Shown here: positions 41,621-53,200 of the stretch, in pieces
Position numbering within the stretch: position 1 is the first letter of the stretch
Layout: every line of letters begins with the position of its first letter
Made by a program: the position numbers and the translations under genes
NCBI GenBank assembly: GCA_030734395.1
Contig: JAUZTG010000011.1
Coordinates: forward strand, 434,001 to 498,000
Source: Sarocladium kiliense
Taxonomy: Eukaryota > Ascomycota > Sordariomycetes > Hypocreales > Sarocladiaceae
Length of the DNA stretch: 64,000 bases
Direction of reading: 5' to 3'
The notes under the pieces: generated by a model
Databases searched by the model: none
What the model saw: only the letters and a program-made list of their open reading frames with translations
Told to the model about the DNA's origin: nothing

Positions 41621-44441
41621 TTAGACCTCTCGGTAAGGTGAGATGCCCTTCTTCAACTCGCGCACGATCTCCGCCGCTTCCTCCGCGCTCTTCGCTTCGA
41701 AGTCGTATCGTTTACTCTCCGTCGCTTTGTACACAACGAGCTATTGATTGAACACACTCGTTAGCCAAACTTGTTTCTTATCACTTCTCTCACGGTCTCT
41801 CCATGAAGTGTTGTTGGAAGTGGAGCATGTCGATCGGCTAGCTCTTCGCCGGTATCGAGATCCCCCCCACCCCAGTGAGATGAGCTGAAACGTCGACGCT
41901 GTCGCGCAGTACAAGCACAACCACATAGGAGAGTGGTTATCTCGCAGAGAGTGCGCCATAGAAAAGCAGAGAAGAGAAACAAGAGAGGGGAAACTTACCT
42001 TGACGTTGGTCGGGTGCTTCCTTGGCACCTTGCACCCTATGACATTGCTGAAATGCACCGTCGTCGTCTTCCCCGTTCCATCCTGCACAACCTTCCCTCC
42101 CGAAGCTGGCATAATATGGATATACTCTCCATCAATCACCAGGATCCTCTCACTCATCCCCACGATCCGCATCGGCTGCTTCCTCCACACAAGGTACTTG
42201 CGGTAATTCGCGTTCCCTAGCTCCTCCTGCTTCATCGCTTCTCGAGCGAGTGGGTGAGGACCTAGCATCTGCTGCTGGCCGTGGAGACCGCGTTGCATGC
42301 GAGAACGCTTCTGGAGAACAGAGCTGGATTCTCCGCCGAGGGACATGTTCCGTGGGGAGGAGCTGCTGGGTGAGCCGGTGATTGCGAGTGGACCGTCTGT
42401 AGCGAATCGGCGACGGTAAAGTTCCAGATCGGAGACGTTGCCGATCGATGACACTGGGCGGTCTAGCATGACCACTGTGTTGGACGTGGGAAGCTTCAGG
42501 ACATGATTGGCCTTGTCCAGCGCTCGTTTCCGACATACCAGATCCAACACCTCAGCCATGTATGTGTCTGTTGTGACATCAACCGTAACCATCTGTCCAG
42601 GTGCCACGTCCGAAGACATGATATGTACTCGTAAAAGCTTTTGCTGTCCTCTGTTTGTGTTTGGCGTCGCAGCAGGCGCCTGAGGGGCATCGGCAAATGG
42701 CATGTTCGGATTATAACTCGTAAACACGATGGGATTCATTCGTGGCCTTGTTGGGGCGAGGAAGGAGTTCAAGTTGTTCCCTGGCGTGTTCTTCGGCGTG
42801 GCATCGGCATCCTCAGCACCCTCGGGCACAGCCTCTTGCGATGCCGCTGGTGATTCCTCCTCCTCCTCCTCTTGAGGCGTCTGCAGCTTGTTCTCCTCAT
42901 ATTCGTCCTTTGACGCTGGTACAAGAGCAAAGTCGTCATGTGCTGATGAGTTGGAACGCATGCGCGCTCCGGCCCTCATGTTGGCATTATTGACAGTAGC
43001 AAACGATGCCAGGGGTTTGGTCCTCTCAAAGGGTGGGAAGTCGTCGTCCACCTCGCCCCCTTCTTCGACCATTCTTAGTGTCCACCAGTTGATGTCCAAC
43101 TTGTCCGGAGGCAGTGCTGGTTCCTTCTTGTCCTCATTATATCGATACAGGCTCAGGCCAATCAAATCAGCGACAGTGACTGCCCTCTCCCCTCCTCTGG
43201 CGTCTTGCACCCTCGGCCGAATCAGCACTTCGTAGGGCTTACTTGGCGTCTTGGAGAACGGCGCATAGATGTGAATGGCCAGGGATCCCCTTTGGCCTTG
43301 TCCACTGAAGTGAGCAAACTTTTGGAAGGGAACAGAAGACTTGTGTTCCTTAGCCTTGAGAGCAGCAGAGATCAGACTCGCCGGCTGTACAAAGCTCACA
43401 GGCCTGATCGTACTCATTGGTCGAGGGGGTGGTAGTGCCTGCAATGCCATTGGCGCGGTCGGTAGTTGTGACTTTCGAATGGTCGACTGCCTAGTGAACT
43501 TCTTGGGAGGTGTTCCAACGACCTGGCGTGTTGGCGAATTCGCGATGCCATTGTCAACAGTGTCGAGAATGGAAGCTGAGTCGATACTTTCGACATAATC
43601 TCCTGACATATCCGAGCCCTCATCCGAGTCCTCCTCTTCTTCCTCTGGTAATAGCTCGGTGTGCTGGCGTCTTATTCCGGGCACCGGCTCCTCTTGTATC
43701 TTCTGTTGCAGTCTCACAGCCCTGGCCGCAGCACGCGCCATCTCGCGATGTTTTACCGCAGCCGGCACGTCGAATTCATTCTCAGATGATACCTCACTGC
43801 TAGTGACAGTGTCCCTTCGAGCACGCTCCTTAACCGTGTCCAGCGCGGATTGAGAACCTCTTCTAGGGGCGCGTGGCGAAGGACCGCCTGACGGTCTCCT
43901 GGAATTGGGCGTCCTCGTCGGTGATGAACCAGCCCTGTGTCTAACAGGCATCTTGGCAAACTTGATCTGCTGTGCTGCTCGCTGGTCGGCTTCATCGTCG
44001 CTCTCGTCGCTAAGATCACTGCTGTCATCCTCCTCCATCTGCTCTCGCCTCCTACGTCTCTTGGTCGCCATCCCAGGCCCGACCGTATCCACGCCCCCGC
44101 CAGTCAACATGCCGCCATCTTCCTCCCCATCCTCGAGTGTCAAGCCGAGCTGTTTCGGGGCTTGAAAGTATTCGGAAGCGATCGCGGTTGGAATCGGTGG
44201 GGAGTGAGTTCGCTTGATGTGGGAGGAGTTGGGTCGCCAACCGGCAGCTTTGAAGGGCGCAGAATTGAGGAAGCCATCGTTTACGGTGAGAAGACGCTCG
44301 CCAACGCCGTCTGCGATTTCGTTGAGGTAGCTTGTGCGAAGTTGATACGAGACCAGCCTGGAGACGTCAGCGTTGTAAAGGGTCCAGAGAGGGACGCTGA
44401 TTAAGAGGGAGGACTCACTCTTCAAGTTGAATGACGGACAT
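41621..44441 (-). CDS. SIN1: Stress-activated MAP kinase-interacting protein Sin1/Avo1, TORC2 subunit
   Basis: Three exons (44441-44419, 44357-41999, 41740-41621) give 833 residues. Exon 1 encodes MSVIQLEE, joining to LVSYQLRTSYLNEIADGVGER, the conserved Sin1 N-terminus. The middle CRIM domain (about residues 360-470) starts SLAIHIYAPFSKTPSKPYEV and contains LPPDKLDINWWTLRM; in TORC2 CRIM recruits AGC-kinase substrates. A Ras-binding-like domain follows (about 580-660, KLLRVHIMSSDV). The C-terminal PH domain (about 725-833, YLVWRKQPMRIVGMSERIL) is completed only by the last exon (LVVYKATESKRYDFEAKSAE). The final intron is unusually long at 258 bp; its retained reading would replace the end of the PH domain with unrelated sequence. 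Confidence 0.92.
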
Positions 44442-44726
44442 GCTGGCGGTTCAGATGCAGTCAGCGCAGCATACGACTGCAGAAACAAGGTTATGACATC
44501 TCCAGCGATGCGGCGAATGTGAAGCTGGAGAAGCTGGACCTTGAGGGCCTGCGACATGCGAAGGTGGAGGAGGGATGGTGCATCGTGGGGTGCGCCGCAG
44601 GTCAATCTGGACAGTGGACCAGGACCCGCTATAAACGACAACCACCTCGTGTCTGTCGCAAAACGTCACTGTTTTCTACTCTTCGGCCCTCTCCCGACGC
44701 AGATAATCACAGCCACATCTTCAATC
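44442..44726. promoter_or_regulatory. 285-bp bidirectional promoter of SIN1 and PRCC-like genes
   Basis: The two start codons (44441 minus, 44727 plus) are separated by only 285 bp, so both promoters and 5' UTRs must overlap or abut. No obvious TATA box is seen; a CT-rich run (CTCTTCGGCCCTCTCC) precedes the plus-strand start. Confidence 0.7.
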
Positions 44727-45929
44727 ATGGGCCTCGTCGACTACTCCGACTCCGAAGGCTCAGGCTCCGAAGCCGAGACACAGCCAAAGCCCTCAAAGCC
44801 AGCCCCCAAGCCAGCGTCAACGTCCAAGAAGCCATTCCAAAAAGTCGTCGACCGATCGAACCCAGGCAAGATCCTCGTCAACCTCCCTCAAGCTAGCGTC
44901 AGCGCAGCCTCCAGCGGCGATGGTGACGAACCTCCATCTGCAAAGCGAGCACGTACAGCTGGAGGGGGTCGCTTCTCTGGCTTCAACTCGTTCCTCCCGC
45001 CTCCGAAGAACCCCAATGCGAAGCCGACGGGGGCCAGTACTGGCGCCTTCTCGGGAGCGCAAGGGAAGCCTAGACCTGGTGTGAACCTCAAAACTAGTGC
45101 GGCGCCGGGTTTCAGTCGAGATGAGCCAGAGGGAGATGAGACGGCATTAGGAGGATCTTCAGAAGATGCGTTGGGGTTGCCTGCACCGAGGGCGCAGCAG
45201 CTTGCTGAACCCTCGATACCGGAGGGGCAGAAGGCCGCAGAGGATGTCAAGATCACAGGCAAACCTTTGATGTTCAAACCGCTGTCTGTGTCTAGAAAGC
45301 CGGTCAAGAAAAAGACGCCTAAAGCCAATGCACCACAACTTCCGCCGACCTCAGCAACGGCGGCACAAGGCAACGGGGTATCAGCGGGTGCAAGTGAACC
45401 GGCACCAGCACCAGCACCGAAGAAGACCTCGCTCTTTTCTGTCCACGTCGAAGAACCTTCAGAACCAAAAGACGCTCGCAAATCCACATACGAGCCACTC
45501 TTCACCACGAATGAATACCAAGATACACACACGGACTCAGACGTAACCGGCGACTACAACAGCTACGTCCCACCAGAGCACATCCCCCAAGCAGCACCCA
45601 CAACACAATCTCTCGACAGCGTCATCGACGGCATGAACCTCTCCGCCGCCGCCCGTCGCGAGCTCTTCGGGCGTGAAGGCGCTCCACGCGCTGGTCTCGC
45701 TGCCTCTCGCGTTGTGAACTTCAACATGGACACGGAGTACCAGCACAACGAGGAGCTCCGTGCTGCTGGTGACCAGCAGATCCATAACCCTGTTAGGGCT
45801 ATCCAGGGTGGCAAGCATAACCTCCGGCAGCTTGTTCGCAATGTGCAGGATCAGAAGGATGCGCTGGAGGATAGTTTTGCGAAGGGGAGGACGAATCGGA
45901 AGGAGGCGTCGTCGAAGTACGGGTGGTGA
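44727..45929 (+). CDS. PRCC-like protein (MAD2B-interacting / splicing-associated domain)
   Basis: Intronless, 400 residues. It starts MGLVDYSDSEGSGSEAE, the typical PRCC-family start, and is Pro/Ala/Lys-rich and disordered for most of its length, with FLPPPKNP. The conserved C-terminal region has NFNMDTEYQHNEELRAAG, then AIQGGKHNLRQLV and a tail ending RKEASSKYGW, matching the PRCC C-terminal domain (annotated in many genomes as mitotic checkpoint regulator, MAD2B-interacting). The human protein is tied to pre-mRNA splicing. The upstream frame is open to 44541, but that part overlaps the shared promoter and lacks homology. It is convergent with the next gene, 200 bp between stops. Confidence 0.85.
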   Translation: MGLVDYSDSEGSGSEAETQPKPSKPAPKPASTSKKPFQKVVDRSNPGKILVNLPQASVSAASSGDGDEPPSAKRARTAGGGRFSGFNSFLPPPKNPNAKPTGASTGAFSGAQGKPRPGVNLKTSAAPGFSRDEPEGDETALGGSSEDALGLPAPRAQQLAEPSIPEGQKAAEDVKITGKPLMFKPLSVSRKPVKKKTPKANAPQLPPTSATAAQGNGVSAGASEPAPAPAPKKTSLFSVHVEEPSEPKDARKSTYEPLFTTNEYQDTHTDSDVTGDYNSYVPPEHIPQAAPTTQSLDSVIDGMNLSAAARRELFGREGAPRAGLAASRVVNFNMDTEYQHNEELRAAGDQQIHNPVRAIQGGKHNLRQLVRNVQDQKDALEDSFAKGRTNRKEASSKYGW

Positions 45930-46129
45930 GCGGGGAGTCTTTGCTTGGAAAAGGCAGCGGCGGTCAGATGATACCCAGGATATGATACGCTTTGGAAAGA
46001 AATGTCTATTTCGCTCATCATTCGTCAAAATGTGACCACCAGCGCTCGCTCTTCGTCACGAACGCCAGCATTTCGTCTACTGATACAAGAGGCTATCTAC
46101 AAGAACCAACGCCAGGTCAAGCCCTTGGC

Positions 46130-47745
46130 TCACCATGTCTCAACCTTCACCGTCTTTGCTCCCTGGAACTTATCATCCACCATCAAGAACCCCCATTCTC
46201 CTCGTGTGATGGGCGAGATGTCATCATACCCATTCGGCGTCATTGGACCCATCCTCATCGAGCTTCTTTGGGGGCTTAGAGCTTCAGCACTGAGGATTTG
46301 GTCTATTGAACCACCCCACGGTTGGAACATGATGGGTAGTTCTTCGGCTGGTCGAGCGGTGCGATCACCATCCTCCTCTTCTTCGATCTCAATACGAATG
46401 TCAGTGGTCTGGGGTATCGGGCCAGCACCCCCCGCGCTGACGGGTTCTTTCCGAATAGGCTTCGGTTTGACGAGGAAATTCGTTTGAAGCTTGAGCAGTG
46501 GTGGTTTGGGTGCTGATGGCTCGGGCGCAGGCGGATCTTCCGCTGGTGTTGTTGATGTCAAAGCCACACCAATCTCCATCACCTCTGCTCGCGCCCACTC
46601 AATCTCCTCATCTGTCTCATACTCGTCGTCTCGAATCATCGGCTCAGGGGACACCGTCGGGGAGTCTTCCATATGCTTCGGCATTCCAGCTATGCCTCCA
46701 GACTGACTTGAACCACCATACGCCCGCCTGTACATGCGGTCCAAGTCTAGCAAGGCTGAGTCTGAAACGCTGCGCCAGTCGAAAGAGCGAAGCAGATCTG
46801 CCTTTGCGACCTTGGCGCCATTGTTCGCGAGCACTAGGCGGCGAAGCTCGTCGACAGCATCCTCGAGGCGAAGAGCGGACTTTGTGCGGGAGTAGCTGGA
46901 TAATGCGCTTTTGAGGCTATACAGGCGATCCAAGGATACCAGGGTCAAGCCATCAGATGAGAAGAGCACATCGTTCTGGACAATGGACTTGTGGATGAGC
47001 TGTCTCGTCAAGCCACATGCTGCTGGACTGATAGCAGGGGCCAGCCACTCTCGGCTAATGGACATGTTAGTAAACGGCGGTCTAGCAGTAACGTGGAGCT
47101 TGCAACTCACCCGAGGTTGAACAGCTTCTCCGTTTTGGACAAAGTCAAACGCAGTGACTTTTCCATTCTGGGCGTCAAGTTTCCGTCATGTACGAGACGA
47201 ATCCCAAACCCATCCAATGGCTCCTGGCCCATTACATCTGTGGTAGTCGAAGTTGCTGTGGATGGTGTCATAGGCGGTACAGAACTCGGCGTCGCAGGGG
47301 TCAAAGGCCACCGAAAGCGTGGGCTCGACATCTCACCGGGATGCACAAACGCTGGCGGCGACACATTGCTCCTGACCGAGTCATTCGACCTTCCCAGACC
47401 AGCCGCAGAAGACGCAATATCATGCAACGACCCCGATCTCACCAGCTGCTTCAGCGTTGAAGCGAACCCGAACCTACTGCCGGATGCTGATGAGGAAGAC
47501 GAGGCGGCAGAGAGCGGTGTCTGGCAGAACTCTGGACTTGTGGGTGTAGGCAGGGTGGAAGGCAGGAACTGGTGTGGGAGTTGGTATTCGCGCCTCACGA
47601 CAACGAGAGTGACGTGTAGTGCTTTGCGGGCGAGGCGGGAGGAGGCATGCTCGAGAGCGGTGGTGAGTCGTGGTGGGAGTTGGTGTGCGTCGAGGACGGA
47701 GATACCGGCCTCGAGAGGTGATGAGATGCGCTCTTTGAGAGACAT
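46130..47745 (-). CDS. Conserved fungal protein of unknown function
   Basis: Two exons (47745-47111, 47054-46130; 56-bp intron with GTGAGT donor and ATTAG acceptor) give 519 residues. It begins MSLKERISSPLEAGISVLDAHQLPPRL, has a globular N-terminal piece with ALHVTLVVVRREYQLP, a Ser/Pro-rich linker, then a conserved helical domain across the intron: REWLAPAISPAACGLTRQL, VLFSSDGLTLVSLDRLYSL, AVDELRRLVLANNG and YRRAYGG. The C-terminal 200 residues are acidic/Pro-rich with EEIEWARAEVMEIG. Many moulds have a protein with this layout; I know no function. No signal peptide or membrane helix is visible. Confidence 0.72.
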
Positions 47746-50231
47746 GGTGACGGGAGTGTTCGTGGATCGACAAGGGGGGGGCCTTGTCTTCTGTTGTATA
47801 GAAGGATGGAAAGGATCCGATGGTGATGTAGACCGAGATGCAGCCTATTTTGAGAATGAGGCGAAGATGGATGTGTGTATGTAAGGCAGGCTGAGTGTTG
47901 AGTGATGAGATGGAGGCGGAAACAACAATGCTCGGAGAAGCCTGCTCTCCAATATCCCGTCCGCAGTCTAGCAACAACAAAGCAACGCTGGCCTTCGAAG
48001 CAAGACACGCAAGTAAATAAAATAAAAACACCAAGATTTCTTGTCAAGTCATCATCAGAAAACTTCCAAGTCTTCAAGCAGAAGTAGGAGAGGAAAGGTC
48101 CCGGCAACCCACCCCCAGTTATATCTCCCCCCATCGCCAACGTTGGGGGCCGAAAAATCCCCACGAAAGCCGGGATGAAACACAGCTACACGACAAGCAA
48201 ACGCTACTAGACTTCATCTACAAGCGTGTTTCAAGAACTTTCCTATTCGAATGGCGTGTGGTTTCTGGGACAAATTTAGAAGCAGATGCAGGAGCCAAGA
48301 GTCGGGAGATGGGATGTTTCATGTTTCTTCAGCAGCAGCAACAGGGTGTACGTACGTGTATGTGTGTTCGTCACAGGGGGGGGTGGGCTGCTGCTGTTCC
48401 GGCAATCCATCACCTTTCCAAAACCAACCCCCCTGACCACAGAACGATGCCATGCAGAGCAATCCATTGGATCAAATGCTAGGCTGAGAAAAGAAAAAAC
48501 TAACACCAGTCAGCACGGCTGTCAGCTCAACTGCCCCAGCGTCCTTCAATTCCCAGGGTTTCCTTTTCTTTTCGTCGTTGGCGTCGGCGCTTAACGCATG
48601 CTTCGATTTCTATTTTGGGGAGGGAAGATGCTAGGGAACGACATGTGCTGGTGGCGCTGATTGGATGCGGGCAGTGGGCGGGTGATGCCGGATTGTGGGG
48701 AACTCACGTACTGCACGTCGGAATCGTAGATCTGTCGTTCTGTGTCCAAAAATAGAGTCCTGGCGGTGCGCGTCGGTAGTGGAGGAAACTCCCGATGAAT
48801 AGGCGTCGCTCACTAGGGGCAGCTTCTTAATGCACACATACTATATATGGAAGAGCACATCCGTCTAGAGTCGACTAATGGATAATGCAAGCCTGTATCA
48901 TCACGCCAGGTCCCCCCCCGCTCGAGTCGTTCGTTTCCCTGGGCGGGCGCTTGCGAGTTCCTCCGTCCACCGCTACACTATCCATCACTACCCTGCTAGC
49001 CTGCTGACGATCCCCTCTTCCCTCTCCAGTCTATACCCTGAGTTGATCTCATATCACACTGCACTCCGACTTCCTAACCGCCCGGAAACTCATTCTTATT
49101 CTCTTCTTCGCTGCTATTCTCGGCACCGCTTGCAGAGGTCATCGGGAAGAACGTGTCCCCGCATGCCCCTCGACAGCGTAAGGGAGCAAGCTGTGACTGC
49201 AGGATGAGGCTAACCATCATGGAAGTAAATATAGAAGCACGCTATCTACATAGGAGATCTCAGATCTGCGCTGCACGTGTGATAACACCGGCCACCGGTC
49301 GGCACCGACCCTGACCCAGTCCTGACACCATAACCACACAACCTCTCAGGCCAGCCTCTCATTAGATCATCCCGGATCCCAGTGATTCACCTCCAACTCC
49401 TTTGAGCCAATCCTCCCAATCTCCTCTCTTCTACTCGTCACACAGAGCAAACCCCCATCCTCGCAATCTGGTCGCCCCTGGCTGCATGCTGGCCTACCTT
49501 TGCCGCCAGGAATGGTTCCTCGGCCCCCAACTATCACCACGCTCCATCGTCGCCTGCTTCTATTTCTGGCTGTCATACGGTCCTCCTCCAACGTGAATGC
49601 CATCTCCACAAAGCCAACCATCGCCTTCTTGCCATGAGCTGTGATATTGAGGACGTCGCACATCACGTTAGGCGCTCGCGACAATGAGCTATTCATAGAA
49701 GCATCATTACCATAAGGTATTATTGTTCATATCAATTCCTAAAGTGATCAAGCGCCTGGGTAATTCCTCGGTAATCATCATCTAGCAGGAGAAAGTCATG
49801 TCACATAGCATCCTCGGGCCAGCCTGCCTCCATATCCCCTCCCCATGGGCAATAGCTTGGTCGGGTCCTCACGTCAGCTTCCCATGGACACTCTCGGCTT
49901 CGAGGCACATGAGACTGTCCGAAATCTGCTAGGCGTGCTCATTGAGTCTGAATCATACCTTTCCCTGCCGTACGCCAACCCTCTCTATCATATTTGTGAA
50001 CAAAAAAGCAAATGGAAAATTGCGCTTGCTTCTCTCCCTCCCTGGCGCTTCATACCATCGTCAGGTTCGCAAGTCGTACAAATTTTCAGAAAGCCTGCCC
50101 TTGGCGCCAAATCGTTATTCATCATGAGGAAAATAGCTCTTTTCTGAAAGTTAATCCTCTCCTCCTTCCTTTTTGGGTGCCATTCATTGTCCGTTCGTGA
50201 ATTCGTCGCTGCTGAATCACAGCCGCCTCCT
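47746..50231. other. Gene-free region, 2.5 kb
   Basis: No conserved coding sequence is recognised. It holds the promoter and pyrimidine-rich leader of the 46.1-47.7 kb gene, then mixed sequence and the 3' flank of the large protease gene. Frames at 48.2-48.6 and 49.4-49.7 kb lack motifs. A CACGTG is near 49274-49279. Confidence 0.5.
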
Positions 50232-53200
50232 CTAAGCAACGTCTGTGATCTCTCGCGCGAGATGGTCGCTGATGCCCACTTCTGAAGACGCTGCTGAACC
50301 CTCCCATTCTATGTCCATCGTTAGTGAGTCTGGTCACTTTGGACTTTCAGCTCGGGTGAACGTACCGGAGACATCTGCATCCAGCTCTTCCACAATCAGG
50401 GGCTGCAAAGCCGGCAATACCTCTTTACATCATGTCAGTAGCATTCCCATGTCGTAAGGTGTACATCAATTAAACTTACCAGCATACAACACACGATAGG
50501 CTGCAGCATGCTCCATGTCAGAATCTGCCCCGTCCACAAGGCAAAATGAGCGACAAGCGGTGATAACCCGAAGGATTGACTCAGCGGCAGCTCTGCTGAT
50601 GGGTGTCTGAGGCTTCACGTGCGAGTCCCTCAGGTATACTAGACAGTTCACACCCAGGTTCTGCACAACCTCTCGTATGTGGGCCAGTAAAGCACGAGGT
50701 CCTTCTGGAGAGTCATCGTCGTCCATTTGCACCTGCTCAAGCAGGTCCACGTGAGCGTCAAAGACTTGCTCATCCAAGAAAGCAGAAGTCGCCTGACGCA
50801 CAATGGGTTCAAACGATACGAGCAGAGCGGGAGTCCAGTCCGGCAGGTTCTCGAGTATCTTCTCGTGGATATCTTGTTCAAAGCTGCTTTGAGCAAATCC
50901 ACCACTGGCGATGCTCTTGAAGAACTCCACAAAAGCCAACCCTTCACCAAGCTGCAGCTTTCCGGCTTGGCCTGCGACATGGAACACAAGCTTCCGAGCG
51001 AGATCTAGGCTCTCGGTGTTTCTGATGAAACAGACCGCAGCCCTGAGGAAGGGGTTCATCAGCGGAGCAGCTGCTTCTCCAGGGATGTTGTTTTTCAGCG
51101 TGCTGAAGACGGCAGAGGTCATGGTATCACCGGCATCCATAAGGCGGCAGAGGATTTGATCGGTGACAACGGGACTCTGCTCGAGGGCCACTAACTTCTC
51201 CACGAAGAGACTGGAAGTTCTCCATCTTGGATGATGCAACAGGATGTTGACCTCCTGAGATGTCCATGGGAAGGGTGGATCTGACACCGCAAGACGCTCC
51301 GATGCCTCTTCGACGATGCTATCCGCGCTCATCACCTGCTCGAGGGTCTCAAGAAGGAAGTCGATAAGTGATATGACAGCGGTATATGAAGCAGGACGGG
51401 AGCGTCGGGACAGGGCCTGGAGCATGCGCTGGTAATTAGGTCGCGTCTCGATAGCCGGGTCCGCTGCCACCACTCTCAAAACCTTCAGAAGCCAGTCTTC
51501 GGAGAGCAGAACTGCCGTCTCGTGTGGACCAAGTCTTCCAAAGCCATGGACAAATGAAAATATCTCGTCCCAAGACCTGATTGATATGTGAAAGCCCTTC
51601 CAGATATGTCGTAGAACAACTCGCATGCCCTCGGGGATGGAGGCTTGCTGAGATGCTACCTTGTCGTCATCGGATCTGCCATCCGTCATGCTGGAGCCGC
51701 TCGGCGTTAATGGAGCAGCCGGATGATAGGCCCATGGTCGCTCCTCGGCAACCTTCTGAAGGGCGATTAGGAGCATCTCGCCCGCAAACCGCCTGACCCC
51801 GGGATCCTGGTTTCGCTGAAGCAGCGAGCGGAAGGCTTCTGGCCGCCGCCTGAAGTATTCGAGTATTTGTGCTGCGCAATCCGTGCAACTGGTGACTGCA
51901 GTCCGCAAAAGGTCATGATATAGACCGAAGTGTGGTAGTCCCGCCGCTCTTGTGACGACCTGGTCGAAGTGATTCAAAGCGAGCCACACGCCGGACTTTT
52001 GGAGTTCGTGATTGGGCTGGCTGTCTGAGGCTTCGCTTCCTGAATCCCAGCTCCCGTCTCGCATAGGGGCGAGTCCCATGGATTCCGCAATGTCTGCCTT
52101 CCTTGCCTCTTGGACACACTGACTGACAAGAACTGGGTGGCTGAGATCGAAGAGACAGTGTCGTCGAAGAAGTAAAGTGTTCTCGTCAAGGATGTGATTC
52201 TTCAAATTCGGGTCAATGTTGACACGCAATGGGGCCGACACAGCACGACTAGTCAAAGCATCCTGCTCAGCTCTCAATGTCGACGCACGCTGGTAGAAAA
52301 GCATGTACGCGCTGTACGATTTGGCCAGATTGGGGTCGTCTGGAGATCGGTAATCGTAACCTCCAAAGGTTGCGTGTTCAAGGAAGTTAGGATCCCACTG
52401 AGACACTGCCTCATCGTTAAACTCGAGCCAATTCGGGCGACCTGAAGATGTTGGTCGTTCTTTGATATAAGAGTAGTAGTGCCCGGACTCCGCGGTCCCG
52501 GAATGTACGAGTACCCCTACCAACTCGAACGGATCGGTCTCACTGCTCGAGGGATCGCTGAGATGCTCAATCGTGTATGGTGCCATATCAATCTCATGCG
52601 GGAACGAGAAGTAGTCATTGATCTTGCTGCGCTGCAACGTGCGCAGATTGAAGTCGAATCGCTTGAGATGGAAGATCAGGTTGTCTGGAATATCTTTGAG
52701 GCAAGCGCTATGGAAAGTCAGTGCCTCCCCTAGACGACAGACCTAGGAAGGGTTCCTACCGCTTGACAGCGTCAACATGCCGGTCACATGTGGAACACTT
52801 ATACTTGTTATCTGATCGGGTCAGTTGGTACTTCAGACGAACTGGAATGGTGGCCCGATTCGTACCTCCTTCCATAATCTCGCCATCGACGTACGCCTGC
52901 AGGCTTGCGTTCAGTGTGCTCTTCCCCTTGATGTCGCATTGAATGGCCGAGAATGGCTCGAGCCTTTCTGAGATGTGCTCGCACTCCTTTGACTTGACTT
53001 GCTGGACGAGTTGTCCGCCGAAGAACGAGCGCAACTGGCGCTTCTCTTCCGACGAGCCCATCTCCCCTTCCCATTGATCGAACAAAAGATTGTAGAACTC
53101 ATCCACATCCATCTGGCTATGAACATCAATAGGCGTTTCCTCAAAGGTCTTGAGGGTGGAAACGAATTCCTCTGGGTCAACCCAAGCATTCCAACTCTCT

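Noticed and set aside
1360..49280. Repeated CACGTG palindromes near several genes
   Set aside because: About ten copies were noticed, whereas a 6-bp site is expected roughly 15 times in 64 kb by chance, so there is no enrichment overall, although some sit in promoters.
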